Assembly: GCA_024104275.1 (NCBI GenBank)
Contig: JAGGHK010000002.1
Coordinates: 171,069 to 235,068 of the forward strand
Direction: 5' to 3'
From: Bifidobacterium sp.
Lineage (GTDB): Bacteria; Actinomycetota; Actinomycetes; Actinomycetales; Bifidobacteriaceae
DNA: 64,000 bases
The notes under the pieces were generated by a model. The model was not told the DNA's origin, made no database searches, and saw nothing but the letters and a program-made list of their open reading frames with translations. Position 1 is the stretch's first letter; each line of letters begins with the position of its first letter. The position numbers and the translations under genes were made by a program. Shown piece by piece: positions 26,961 through 35,400 of the stretch.

Positions 26961-28037
26961 ATGATACGGAGCACAACAGCAATCATCGGCGCCGCAGCCC
27001 TCGGACTTTCGTTGGCAGCCTGCGGCAACACGTCCGGCAATGGCACTACTACCGACGCCAACGGCAAGCCGACACTAACCTTTATGCTTGATTGGACGCC
27101 GAACACCAACCATGTCGGACTGTATGTGGCCCAGCAGCTCGGCTATTTCAAGGATGCCGGCGTTAATGTGAAAATCCTGCCGACCGCCCAGGCAGGCGCC
27201 GAAACCAGCGTGGAAAACGGCGTGGCCAATATCGGCTTCTCCAAACTGACCGATCTCGCCAACGCCGACGCACATGGGGCCGACCTCAAGCTCGTCTTCG
27301 ACCTGACGCAGAAACCCATCGCGCGCTGGTGCAGCCTGAAGAGCCGCACTGACATCCAGACGCCGAAGGACTTCGCCGGCAAGACCTTCGTCACCTTCGG
27401 ATCGGCCGAGCAGAGCGCTTCGGTACGTCAGATGATCCGTTACGCCGGCGGCAACGGTGACTTCAAAACCGCGACGGCCGGCACCAACACGTTCCGTACG
27501 CTCACGAGCGGCAAAGGTGATTTCGCAGGCTTCTACGCCAACTGGGAAGAAGTGGAATCACAACTCAACGGACCGGCGCTCAACTGCTTCGCCGCCGACA
27601 AATGGGGCGTGCCCGGCAATCCCGACCAGCTCGGTTTCGCAGTGAAGAATTCATGGCTCAAGAATCCGCAGAATGTCGCCAATCTGAGGAAGTTCCTCAA
27701 GGCCGCGCGCCGCGGTTATGACTACGCGCTGGCCAATCCCGACAAGGCCGCCAATATTCTGGTGGCGCAGACCAAGACCTCGCACCTCGACCCGAAACTC
27801 GCCCGCGCCTCGATGGAAAAGGTCGTCAAAGAGGGCTACTGGAGCGGCAACGGCATGGATGACAACTCCACCGACGGCAAGCCCGATCAGAAACTCACGG
27901 CCACGGTCAACACCGAGGACGGCCAGAAGTACCTGGACTTCCAGTACAACGCCGGCACTTACACCGATTCGCATAAGAAGAAGCTCGCCCGCGCGCCCCA
28001 GGCCACCGAGCTTTCAACCAACAAGTACGTGGAATAA
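26961..28037 (+). CDS. ABC transporter substrate-binding lipoprotein, NMT1/THI5-like
   Basis: 358 residues from the chosen ATG. A lipoprotein signal (short basic start, hydrophobic core, lipobox LAAC at about residues 17-20) anchors it outside the membrane. The mature part begins with LTFMLDWTPNTNHVGLYVAQQLGYFKDAGV, typical of the NMT1/THI5 and SsuA-like binding proteins for pyrimidine or sulfonate-type substrates. An in-frame extension to 26862 would bury the signal, so 26961 is preferred although no strong ribosome-binding site is seen. A permease gene follows after 319 bases; no ATPase is adjacent. Thiamine precursor uptake is one possibility; the substrate is not proven. Confidence 0.88.
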   Translation: MIRSTTAIIGAAALGLSLAACGNTSGNGTTTDANGKPTLTFMLDWTPNTNHVGLYVAQQLGYFKDAGVNVKILPTAQAGAETSVENGVANIGFSKLTDLANADAHGADLKLVFDLTQKPIARWCSLKSRTDIQTPKDFAGKTFVTFGSAEQSASVRQMIRYAGGNGDFKTATAGTNTFRTLTSGKGDFAGFYANWEEVESQLNGPALNCFAADKWGVPGNPDQLGFAVKNSWLKNPQNVANLRKFLKAARRGYDYALANPDKAANILVAQTKTSHLDPKLARASMEKVVKEGYWSGNGMDDNSTDGKPDQKLTATVNTEDGQKYLDFQYNAGTYTDSHKKKLARAPQATELSTNKYVE

Positions 28038-28106
28038 GCAAGTTCCCAGCTCGCCTCCTGCAAGGTCCAAAACATTTCATGTGCAAAGTCTCGATTTTTG
28101 AAGCTG

Positions 28107-28180
28107 TTGGCGCGCCAAGAGGGCTAAAAATGGAAGAATCACTCTCAATTTGCTCATTTTCGATTCTCTTGGCGCGCCAA
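28107..28180. promoter_or_regulatory. Paired TTGGCGCGCCAA palindromes (probable operator pair)
   Basis: The 12-bp perfect palindrome TTGGCGCGCCAA occurs at 28107-28118 and again at 28169-28180, 62 bp apart start to start, within the 319-base gap between binding protein and permease. The same palindrome pair with identical spacing occurs at 33506-33579, before another transporter gene. Between the sites the DNA is AT-rich. This looks like a two-site operator for a dimeric regulator, with the permease (or both genes) as target. Confidence 0.6.
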
Positions 28181-28356
28181 GATAGGGATAATTCCTTTAG
28201 ACATGCGAAAACATAAAACAACCAGCGCGGGAGCGCATACGTCAGCGATGCCAAATAAAGCCGGCAAGAGCTTCCGATTCGTTGAAGAGGCAACGAAAGA
28301 CGGCTGACGCGGCAAAATAAGGCAATGAAAGCATCGAACACAACGAAAGAACAACG

Positions 28357-29175
28357 ATGACAGAGAAACGGCAACACCGAGACGTAACGACGGAACGCTG
28401 GTGGCGCAAGGCGCTGCCGCCGGCCGTCACCATCGGCGTGGTACTGGCAGTATGGCAAGTGGCGGCGAGCGCGCACCTCGTCTCTGAGACCACGCTCGCC
28501 TCCCCTACTGCCATCGTTTCATCGATGATCGCGACCTGGCCCGACCTTATGGCCGCGACCGCCGTGACCTCTGGCGAAGCGCTGGCCGGGTTCGCGATCG
28601 CCGTGGTTGTTGGAATCGCCATCGGCATCGGACTTTATGCCTCGAAAACCGCCAATCGCGGCATCTATCCACTGCTCGTGGCCGCGCAAACCATCCCAAT
28701 CATCACCATCGCACCGCTCTTCATGATCTGGTTCGGCTTCAACCCCGCGGGCAAAATCATTCTTGTGGCCGTTTTCGGCCTCTTCTCCATCGCCGTCGAC
28801 ACCTCGCGTGGTCTGACCGCCGTCCCCCGTTTCTACCAGGACGTGGCATTGACCTGCGGGGCAACAAAGCCGTGGGCGCTGTTCCACGTGAAACTTCGCG
28901 TCGCCGCTCACCAGATTTTCTCGGGCATCCGTATCAGCGCCGCCTACGTTTTCGGCACCGCCGTCACCGCGGAATACCTTGGCGCGACCAACGGCCTCGG
29001 CGTGTGGCTGCAGGGCGCGTTCAATTCCTTCCAAACGGCGATGATCTTCTCCGCCGCCATCGTCGTGGTGGCACTCACCGGCATCCTGCTCGGCTTGGTC
29101 TCGCTTGTCGAACGTCTGTTGCTCGGCCCGCCCGACAAGGATGACGCGATATCGCTGGATGATAGCGAATTCTGA
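28357..29175 (+). CDS. ABC transporter permease (SsuC/ThiX-like)
   Basis: 272 residues, six probable membrane helices. The ABC permease EAA-type loop is seen as ALTCGATKPWALFHVKLRVAAHQIFSGIR, although the usual Leu-Pro after the first part is Leu-Arg-Val-Ala-Ala here. N-terminal helix VTIGVVLAVWQVAA and WFGFNPAGKII are typical of nitrate/sulfonate/thiamine-precursor permeases. It should pair with the binding protein upstream; the ATPase must be elsewhere or shared. A pair of TTGGCGCGCCAA palindromes lies 176 to 250 bases before its ATG, so the permease may be regulated apart from the binding protein. GAAAG nine to ten bases upstream is a weak ribosome-binding site. Confidence 0.9.
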   Translation: MTEKRQHRDVTTERWWRKALPPAVTIGVVLAVWQVAASAHLVSETTLASPTAIVSSMIATWPDLMAATAVTSGEALAGFAIAVVVGIAIGIGLYASKTANRGIYPLLVAAQTIPIITIAPLFMIWFGFNPAGKIILVAVFGLFSIAVDTSRGLTAVPRFYQDVALTCGATKPWALFHVKLRVAAHQIFSGIRISAAYVFGTAVTAEYLGATNGLGVWLQGAFNSFQTAMIFSAAIVVVALTGILLGLVSLVERLLLGPPDKDDAISLDDSEF

Positions 29176-29395
29176 TAATCCAAATAACGGAAGCCCCGCG
29201 AACCGTTGAAAATACAAAGAATAGGGCCAAACCGCTCGAGCAACAAGCTATCTCAAGCTGGTGGCTTTCCTTATTATCCGCTAAGCTAAAGGAAAGATGT
29301 GAAGTCATATTTTCACACTGTATCTGGACGATGTGGATATTCACCCGTTATTGCGATATGCATAGAACAAGGAACAGTTCAACGAAAGGAAATCG

Positions 29396-30841
29396 ATGAA
29401 CGACACCAATCCGCAAAACGACGGGGATTACACTCCTTCGGAACCCAATCCATACACAAGCGATGGCGTTTCCGGAACCTCCGATAACGCCACGGCCTCG
29501 TCGTCTTCCGACGCGCGGCAGCACCAGACCGATTCATCATTTACCGATAACTTCCGATATCCTACAGAGCAAGCCTCGTTGCCTTCGACTTCGGAATCGA
29601 ACCGGCCCGAAGGAGCCTCCCAGAACCCTGTTGAGTCGAGCATTCCGCCGCTGTCCGACTCAACATCGCAATCTCAGAATTCTCAGTACGAGACATCACA
29701 ATATAGCAATTCGCAACCGGCGTCGCAATACAATCCCGAGCAACCAACGTCGCAATATAACCCAGCTGCTCAGACACCACAATATGCCAACTCCAAACGC
29801 GCACCGCAATACACCAACCCGCAGCAAGCCCAAAACAACGTTCCTCCTCAATTCACGGCGAGCCAACCCGTCGGAGGCCAAGGTGGGGCGCCTGTATTCC
29901 CCGGGAATATGGCCGGACAGCCCTATGGCAACCCAAACCCAGACCCCAATAATTTCGCCGCTTCCATGGCCGTTCCGTTGGATATGCCGTATTACGGATG
30001 CCCGCCGATAGAAGCCGTCAAGCGTTTCTTCCTCAAGTACGTCAAGTTCTCCGGCCGCGCCAGCCGCAGCGAATACTGGTGGGTGCAACTGTTCCTCCTC
30101 ATCGCCTACTTCCTTATTTTCTTCCTGGACGGGCTGCTGTTCAGAAAAAGCCCTGGCTTTGTCAATCTCATCTTCGAACTCGCGCTTTTCATCCCTAGCA
30201 TCTCCATTGCAGTCCGCCGCCTGCACGATTCCAACAAGTCCGGCTGGTGGTGGCTGCTACCCTATGGTCTCTATATCGCGGGCATAACGGTTGTAGCGAT
30301 ATCGCTCGTAGTAACCCTCGGAGGAATCGCCATCGCCAACCCATCACAATCGCTTTTCGGGGCTGTCGGTGCCGGCATGATGATAGCGCTGATCGTATCT
30401 TTCCTTTGTCTGCTGGCCGGCTTCGTCTTGAAAATCGTCCTGATGGTCCTTGGACCCAACCCGCAAGGTGCGCGTTTCGATGAAGTTTCGGCTCCCGTAA
30501 CCTTTACCGGCGGCCAGTATCCACCTATGATGAACCAGGGAAATCCTGCAGGCAACCAGTACGGCGGATACGCTCAACCGATTCCGCAGCGGAATCCCTT
30601 CAATCAGACGTATCCACAGACCCCGACTCAACCGGCTTCTACGAACAATCCATACACGCGAACCGGCAATCCACAATACCAGCCCCAAGCCACAGTGCAG
30701 CCCGAGGGGCAAAACCAAAGCCAAAATCCCTTCGGCCAGCAAGGCCAACAAGAGGCACAAGCACCGCAAACGCCATTACCTGATAACGGATTCAACGCAG
30801 GAAACAACAATGAAAACAACGGCAACAGTTCCCTGCAATAA
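29396..30841 (+). CDS. DUF805 membrane protein with disordered, repeat-rich tails
   Basis: 481 residues. Residues 1-200 are Ser/Gln/Asn/Pro-rich with short tandem units of the type SQYNP and PQY-N (about 97-150). The DUF805 domain spans about 205-345: GRASRSEYWWVQLF, a hydrophobic segment, ISIAVRRLHDSNKSGWWWLLP, and further helices, ending LMVLGPNPQGARFDE. A second Gln/Asn/Pro-rich tail follows. DUF805 proteins are small bacterial membrane proteins of unknown role; the tails are probably cytoplasmic and disordered. AAAGGAAATCG before the ATG is a good ribosome-binding site. A terminator follows. No partner genes are evident. Confidence 0.88.
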   Translation: MNDTNPQNDGDYTPSEPNPYTSDGVSGTSDNATASSSSDARQHQTDSSFTDNFRYPTEQASLPSTSESNRPEGASQNPVESSIPPLSDSTSQSQNSQYETSQYSNSQPASQYNPEQPTSQYNPAAQTPQYANSKRAPQYTNPQQAQNNVPPQFTASQPVGGQGGAPVFPGNMAGQPYGNPNPDPNNFAASMAVPLDMPYYGCPPIEAVKRFFLKYVKFSGRASRSEYWWVQLFLLIAYFLIFFLDGLLFRKSPGFVNLIFELALFIPSISIAVRRLHDSNKSGWWWLLPYGLYIAGITVVAISLVVTLGGIAIANPSQSLFGAVGAGMMIALIVSFLCLLAGFVLKIVLMVLGPNPQGARFDEVSAPVTFTGGQYPPMMNQGNPAGNQYGGYAQPIPQRNPFNQTYPQTPTQPASTNNPYTRTGNPQYQPQATVQPEGQNQSQNPFGQQGQQEAQAPQTPLPDNGFNAGNNNENNGNSSLQ

Positions 30842-30860
30842 GCTGTAATCAACATATCAG

Positions 30861-30904
30861 AAGGCTCTTTGGATCCATCTTTCGAGGTGAATTCAAAGAG
30901 CCTT
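30861..30904 (+). terminator. Terminator after the DUF805 gene
   Basis: Perfect 11-bp arms AAGGCTCTTTG / CAAAGAGCCTT with a 22-base loop, 20 bases after the stop. The T-tail is interrupted (TCTCTTA). It is the main feature of the 324-base gap before the next gene. Confidence 0.7.
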
Positions 30905-31041
30905 CTCTTAGCCGACCATGCCGATTGCCTTCTCTCCGACCACTCACACTCAAATCAATATCCGTTATGTTTTATCGCAAAAAATTAGTCAATCGTTTCG
31001 ATTTACGATAAATACAACAAAAGTTTAAAGAACTGTATTCT

Positions 31042-31075
31042 TTGCACGTCAATACATCGAGTGGGCTATTATAAT
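31042..31075 (+). promoter_or_regulatory. Possible promoter of the 65-residue protein gene
   Basis: TTGCAC at 31042 and TATTATAAT at 31067-31075 give a -35/-10-like pair, but the spacing (19-22 bases) is longer than ideal. It lies about 90 bases upstream of the ATG in an AT-rich stretch. Confidence 0.35.
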
Positions 31076-31165
31076 AATTCATTGTAAGTGGGTATGTACT
31101 TCCAGCATCTGTTGGAGCCAATTCGGCGCACCGCGACGTGCGTGGCCAACCAGAAGGGAAGAATT

Positions 31166-31360
31166 ATGATGAGCACAGCTGATTCAGCCGACAAGCCATT
31201 GGACACAAATGGCAAGGAACCACCTTTTGACGCAAATACGCGACCCGGCGGCGGACACGACGGCAAGACGAAGCTGCCCGGTTCCGGCGGGGAACCTGCG
31301 CAGGGATACATGGGACCGACCGATATGGATCCCGACGATGCGTATCCGGCAAAGAAATAA
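31166..31360 (+). CDS. Small Gly/Pro/Asp-rich protein of unknown function
   Basis: 64 residues. ATG 31166 (or ATG 31169) follows AAGGGA at a good distance. The chain is hydrophilic, probably disordered and ends DMDPDDAYPAKK; there are no membrane segments or cysteines. A strong terminator begins 12 bases after the stop and a promoter-like sequence precedes it, so it is probably a monocistronic, real gene. Upstream in-frame extension to 31088 is possible but lacks a ribosome-binding site. I do not recognise the family. Confidence 0.65.
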   Translation: MMSTADSADKPLDTNGKEPPFDANTRPGGGHDGKTKLPGSGGEPAQGYMGPTDMDPDDAYPAKK

Positions 31361-31372
31361 TTGATTGTCATA

Positions 31373-31414
31373 CAAAACGTGCGTTACCGGCAAGTTACGG
31401 TAACGCACGTTTTG
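31373..31414 (+). terminator. Strong terminator after the small protein gene
   Basis: A perfect 17-bp stem (CAAAACGTGCGTTACCG paired with its complement at 31398-31414) and an 8-base loop, ending in TTTTG then TCTGTTT. The stem A-run on its left side could make it bidirectional. Confidence 0.85.
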
Positions 31415-31480
31415 TCTGTTTAGGCGTTAGCTTTCAACCCGACCGGCGTTCGACCGGCTCTATCGTCTCAGATAGATAAA

Positions 31481-31513
31481 GCGGTCATATCGGAAGAAAC
31501 CGAATATGACCGC
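31481..31513 (-). terminator. Terminator of the 328-residue unknown protein gene
   Basis: On the minus strand GCGGTCATATTCGG pairs with CCGATATGACCGC around TTTCTT and is followed by TTTATC. It starts eight bases after the stop codon at 31522. Confidence 0.8.
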
Positions 31514-31521
31514 CCACAAAC

Positions 31522-32508
31522 CTACAACTCCACCGGCGGCTTGTTCTTGTCCTCCGGGATGTCCTTGAATTTCTCGGCCAGCTTGGCTTTCTTTATTTTC
31601 TCTTCCTTTTCCTTTTCGGCTTTCGCCGCCGCCACCGGGTCGTAAACGACGTCGTTGTGGTGCTTCTCCCACTCGGCCTTAGCCAACGGGGAGACAAACT
31701 CAACCACCACGTCGAGGGTGTCCTTGCCGTCTCCGTCGCCGCTCGCTTCAACGTATTTGGCAACCAAATCCCTGAACTGCTGACTGGTCAGGTACATGCG
31801 AGGAATCGCCAAGCGCTCGCACAGTTCGTTGATATAGAGCATAATCGGGGTCGCGTTACGGGCGGCGGCTTCGACATCCGCAGCGTTTGAAGCGCCGGCA
31901 CCGCCTTCGACCAGACCAAGCAACCCGTCGATCGCAGCCAACACCACCGCGAGGCGCTGGGCCACGCTTTCGACGTCCGGGCCATGCGGGGTGGAATCGT
32001 CGTCGGCATCGCTGCCTTCCCCCTGCCCATCATCACTTGAAACGGCACTGGCACCCGCGGCCTGTTCAATCTCCTCGAGTGCGGCGGCTACGGCTTTCAC
32101 CGTTTCCTCGTCCCAGCCGACATTGAGATCACCGGCACCGGCCATCACCAACGAGGTGTCACCATTGCGCGAATAATCTTCCATCTGCTCATAGGCATCG
32201 TTGACGTCGATCAGCGCGTCGACCATCGCTTGCGGGCGACCGGGGATGCTCATCGCCCCCTCATAGACGAATTCGGCGTCGGCCATCGGGATTTCCTCGC
32301 CGGTAATGACCTCGGAGACGGCCCGGCAGACCAGAACCTGCAAATCCTCCGCGTATTTCGCATCATTGCTCAACTTCTGAGCGGTATCCAGCGGCCAAAG
32401 TGCGATGAGACCGACGCCGGCCTGCGCCGCATCCCTCACCTCGGGCATCAAAGCCAAACGAGCCAACCAGCCATCTTTGATGATGCCACCTTCAATATCA
32501 ACCGCCAT
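31522..32508 (-). CDS. Conserved-looking unknown cytoplasmic protein
   Basis: 328 residues. AGGAG five bases before ATG 32508 supports the start. No signal or membrane segment. An alpha-helical N-terminal region (about 1-150, with ALWPLDTAQKLSNDAKYAEDLQVLVCRAV) is followed by an acidic Ser/Asp linker (160-185), a second helical region (190-270) and a Lys/Glu-rich C-terminal tail (about 285-328) that may be a coiled or single alpha helix. I do not recognise the family. A terminator follows, so it is probably a single-gene unit. The histidine phosphatase gene upstream on the same strand is 171 bases away. Confidence 0.75.
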   Translation of the reverse strand: MAVDIEGGIIKDGWLARLALMPEVRDAAQAGVGLIALWPLDTAQKLSNDAKYAEDLQVLVCRAVSEVITGEEIPMADAEFVYEGAMSIPGRPQAMVDALIDVNDAYEQMEDYSRNGDTSLVMAGAGDLNVGWDEETVKAVAAALEEIEQAAGASAVSSDDGQGEGSDADDDSTPHGPDVESVAQRLAVVLAAIDGLLGLVEGGAGASNAADVEAAARNATPIMLYINELCERLAIPRMYLTSQQFRDLVAKYVEASGDGDGKDTLDVVVEFVSPLAKAEWEKHHNDVVYDPVAAAKAEKEKEEKIKKAKLAEKFKDIPEDKNKPPVEL

Positions 32509-32679
32509 ATTCGCTCCTTTGCCTTACTGCCAAATTGCCGGTACTCACTCTATCGTAATCCATACACGGCTATGACAACGCCGAGACAGCCACCGCAGTC
32601 CTTACTGAGCTGGGTAGCAGAAGATTAACGACACAAACCGCACTCCATTGTGCGATCCTCCGCGGCAGCACGCTCCTCC

Positions 32680-33351
32680 CTACTTCACTTCCTTGGCCGG
32701 GTCGACATAGGCGATGTGCAGCATCTCGCCGGTAGCACTGTCGTAGGTGATCGAAGTGATTGAGGCAAGGGCGGTGTGACGCAAGAGCATGTTGTGCTCG
32801 GGATGGCCGGTTTCCAACATATGCCGATAGCTCCAGATCGGCGATTCATGACTGACAATGATGACCTGTGCGCCGGGGTGGTTGCGCACCGCTTCCTGGG
32901 CGAAGTCGCCGACACGCGCGGCGATGTGCTGGTAGCTTTCCCCCCAGCTCGGCCGCCAGAGATTGCGCAGCAACTTGAGGCTTCGCGGTCGCCACAGCGC
33001 GGCTTTGCCGTAGCCGATACGCAGGCCGCGGAATTCGTTGCCGGCTTCGATAAGCCGCGGGTCGGTTTCGATGGAAAGTTCCGCCTCCCCACGGCTTACG
33101 CGCACCGGGTTAAGCTCAACGAGAATCGCCTGTGCCGTTTCGCGCGTGCGATCCAGCGGCGAAGAGTATATCGCCACCGCCTGGTTCATCCGCGCATCCG
33201 ACGCGATATAGCGTCCGCTGGCCTGCGCCATCCGCAGTCCCAACGCGGAAAGGTGGAAGCCGGGAAGGCGCTCGTAGAGTAGGTGATTCGGGTTTTCGAC
33301 CTTGCCGTGACGAACGAAATGCAACGTGGTCTGCTTCTCGGTTGACGACAT
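32680..33351 (-). CDS. Histidine phosphatase family protein (phosphoglycerate mutase-like)
   Basis: 223 residues. The phosphohistidine motif is LHFVRHGKVENP near residues 10-21, with SSPLDRTRETAQAI (second Arg) and IVSHESPIWSYRHML (second His) at the expected places. These enzymes remove phosphate from sugars, nucleotides or proteins; no residues point to a particular substrate. Cytoplasmic. AAAGG six bases before ATG 33351. The paired palindromes at 33506-33579 lie just upstream of its start as well as upstream of the MFS gene, so it could share that control. Confidence 0.9.
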   Translation of the reverse strand: MSSTEKQTTLHFVRHGKVENPNHLLYERLPGFHLSALGLRMAQASGRYIASDARMNQAVAIYSSPLDRTRETAQAILVELNPVRVSRGEAELSIETDPRLIEAGNEFRGLRIGYGKAALWRPRSLKLLRNLWRPSWGESYQHIAARVGDFAQEAVRNHPGAQVIIVSHESPIWSYRHMLETGHPEHNMLLRHTALASITSITYDSATGEMLHIAYVDPAKEVK

Positions 33352-33505
33352 GGACGGCCTTTCATCGGTTCCGGCTGCTTGGTTACTTTTAAAATACCAG
33401 CGTGTCTGCCCGCGTCACGACTTTAATGACTTGCTTGGCTGCCCGGCCGCGTTTTTGGCACGTCCGTAAGCCAAAACGAGGTTGATACACCGGCATTTTA
33501 TCATC

Positions 33506-33579
33506 TTGGCGCGCCAAGATGCCCGAATAATCAAGAATGAGGGCCTAATCACCGATTATTGCCTAACTTGGCGCGCCAA
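33506..33579. promoter_or_regulatory. Second TTGGCGCGCCAA palindrome pair, same 62-bp spacing
   Basis: TTGGCGCGCCAA at 33506-33517 and 33568-33579. The region lies between the divergent phosphatase (start 33351) and MFS (start 33899) genes. The spacing between palindromes is identical to the pair at 28107-28180, while the 50 bases between them agree at only about half of positions. This argues for selection on the spacing, as with two dimers binding on the same helix face. Confidence 0.6.
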
Positions 33580-33898
33580 CATACCTGAAAATGGCAGTAT
33601 TCACAGCGTTTCTCGTACTCGGGTTTGCGTATCCGATTCAGTTATGAATACGTTTGCAAAAAAATTACGTTTTACTCTTCGTTCACCGCGCAATCCAGCG
33701 CGTGTTTGGGATACATAACCAGTAGAGCAGCAACGCTGAGAGTAAGAAAACGCGATTACATCAAGTCTTCATCAATGCCACAAAATCGGTTTATGCGAAC
33801 GAATTCATATATTCAATCGCAAGCCGGTGGTTTTCTCTGCCTGCGCACCAAAAACAATACAACACTTTCCGCACACTTCGAGAGGAATCCTTAAAGCC

Positions 33899-35257
33899 AT
33901 GCGCTTTATACCCATCTCCGGCATCAAAGATGCCTCCCACCGCCTCTTCGGAGGCTATGCCAAACTTTTGCGCATGCCGCACACCGCGCGCTTCGCCATA
34001 GGCTCGGTCATCGCGTGTATGCCGTTTCCGATGGTCGGCATGACTATCACCATTTCGGTGCAGCATTATTACGGCAACTACACGCTCGCCGGAGCGTTGA
34101 GCGCGGTACAGGCGATCGCGTTGGCGATCATGAGCCCGGTGCTGGGCAAACTGGTCGACAAGTTCGGGCAACGACAGGTCTCGATCCCCACCATCATCGT
34201 CTGGGTCATCGCCGCCACTGCGCTGGTTTCGTGCATCACCGCGTGAGTTCCGGCTTGGATTCTTTTCGTTCTCGTGCCGTTTATGTCGGCGATCCCGCCG
34301 TGGGGCGCGATGTCCCGCAGCCGTTGGACGTATCTGCTGCACGGCGACCGAGTACGCACCGAACGGGCGCTTTCGCTTTCCGGTGTTTTTGACGAGGCGA
34401 TGTGGGTCATCGGCAATCCGCTCTCCTCGACCTTGGCCGTGATTTCCGGCGTGCTCGCCTTCTCTGTGACCGGCATGTGCGTGGTCGTCGGAGCGATGAT
34501 GTTCCCGACCGAGCTTTCCACGGAACCGCCATCGCAGACCGACCTCGCCCGCAAAGCCGGCATCACGCGAAAGGAATATCGCGAGCGTGAGGCGTTGAAG
34601 GCCGCTAAACTGCGCGGACGTGACGAAGCCGCCGAAAGAAGGTCCGGCTTGCTGAAAACCGGTCAGTCCATTTGGGGGCCGGGGCTGATCGCCATGTGCG
34701 TCACCTGGTTCGGGCTTGGCGCCTTCCAGTCGGCCGCTTCGATTTCCATCATCTCGTTCGCCACCGAACAGAACATGAAGCAATATACCGGCTTTGTTTT
34801 CGGATGCTTCTCGCTCTCCTCGATGATCGGCGCGATTTTCTACGGCGCGAAAAACTGGACGATTCCGCTGGGGAAGCGTTTCTACTTCTGCCTTATCGTG
34901 GTGGATCTGGGCATCGGCTCGTTCATGTTCGCCCACAATATCTGGACCATCATGATCGTCTACCTGATCATCGGCGTCTGCCAGGCCCCGACCTGGATCA
35001 ACGGCAACCAGCTGATGCTGCATCTCGTGCCGCCGACCCGCTTCACCGAAGGCATGGCGTGGACCAGCTCGATGAACTCCATCGGCGGTTCGGCAAGCTC
35101 GGCCATCGCCGGCGTGTTCATCGATCGGATGGGCTCGCACGGCGGCTTCCTCGTCGTCACGGTTTTGGCGATAGCCTCGCTCGTGCTTTCGTTCACCGGT
35201 TTCAGGCAAATCAAGCAAAGCACCGAAACGCCGATGCTCACGCAGGTCGAGGTGTGA
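33899..35257 (+). pseudogene. MFS transporter interrupted by an in-frame TGA
   Basis: The frame starts at ATG 33899 (AGAGGAA eleven bases upstream) and encodes four helices of an MFS protein with the loop GKLVDKFGQRQ. It hits TGA at 34244-34246 after SCITA, then continues in the same frame with VPAWILFVLVPFMSA to the stop at 35257. Without the TGA the protein would be 452 residues with 12 helices and a central cytoplasmic loop (RKAGITRKEYREREALKAA). CGA to TGA or GGA to TGA would explain it. The rest shows no other damage, so the event is recent, a sequence error, or tolerated by read-through. Substrate unknown. Confidence 0.8.
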
Positions 35258-35316
35258 GGTATGACATCGATTGAACGATAAATAGCCGAATAATATGAGC
35301 CACGAAATCTGAAGAA

Positions 35317-35366
35317 TAAAATGGCCTCGAACTTTCCCGATGAAAGAGGAAAGGCGAGGCCATTTA
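35317..35366. terminator. Bidirectional terminator between the MFS and GtrA genes
   Basis: Perfect 12-bp arms TAAATGGCCTCG / CGAGGCCATTTA with inner CTTTCC/GGAAAG pairing. It lies between two convergent genes and ends in ATTTA on the plus strand and the equivalent on the minus strand. Confidence 0.75.
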
Positions 35367-35400
35367 CTATTTACCGCTGATTAAAATACGCCGGAACCCT

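Noticed and set aside
26500-26961. TPP riboswitch upstream of the NMT1/THI5-like binding protein
   Set aside because: The conserved CTGAGA and the later GAACCTGAT-type core expected of a THI box were not found.
33791-35218. 475-codon minus-strand frame opposite the interrupted MFS gene
   Set aside because: Although longer than either half of the MFS gene, its translation is His/Arg/Asp-rich, without membrane segments or a family, and the plus strand reads as a clear MFS protein on both sides of the TGA.
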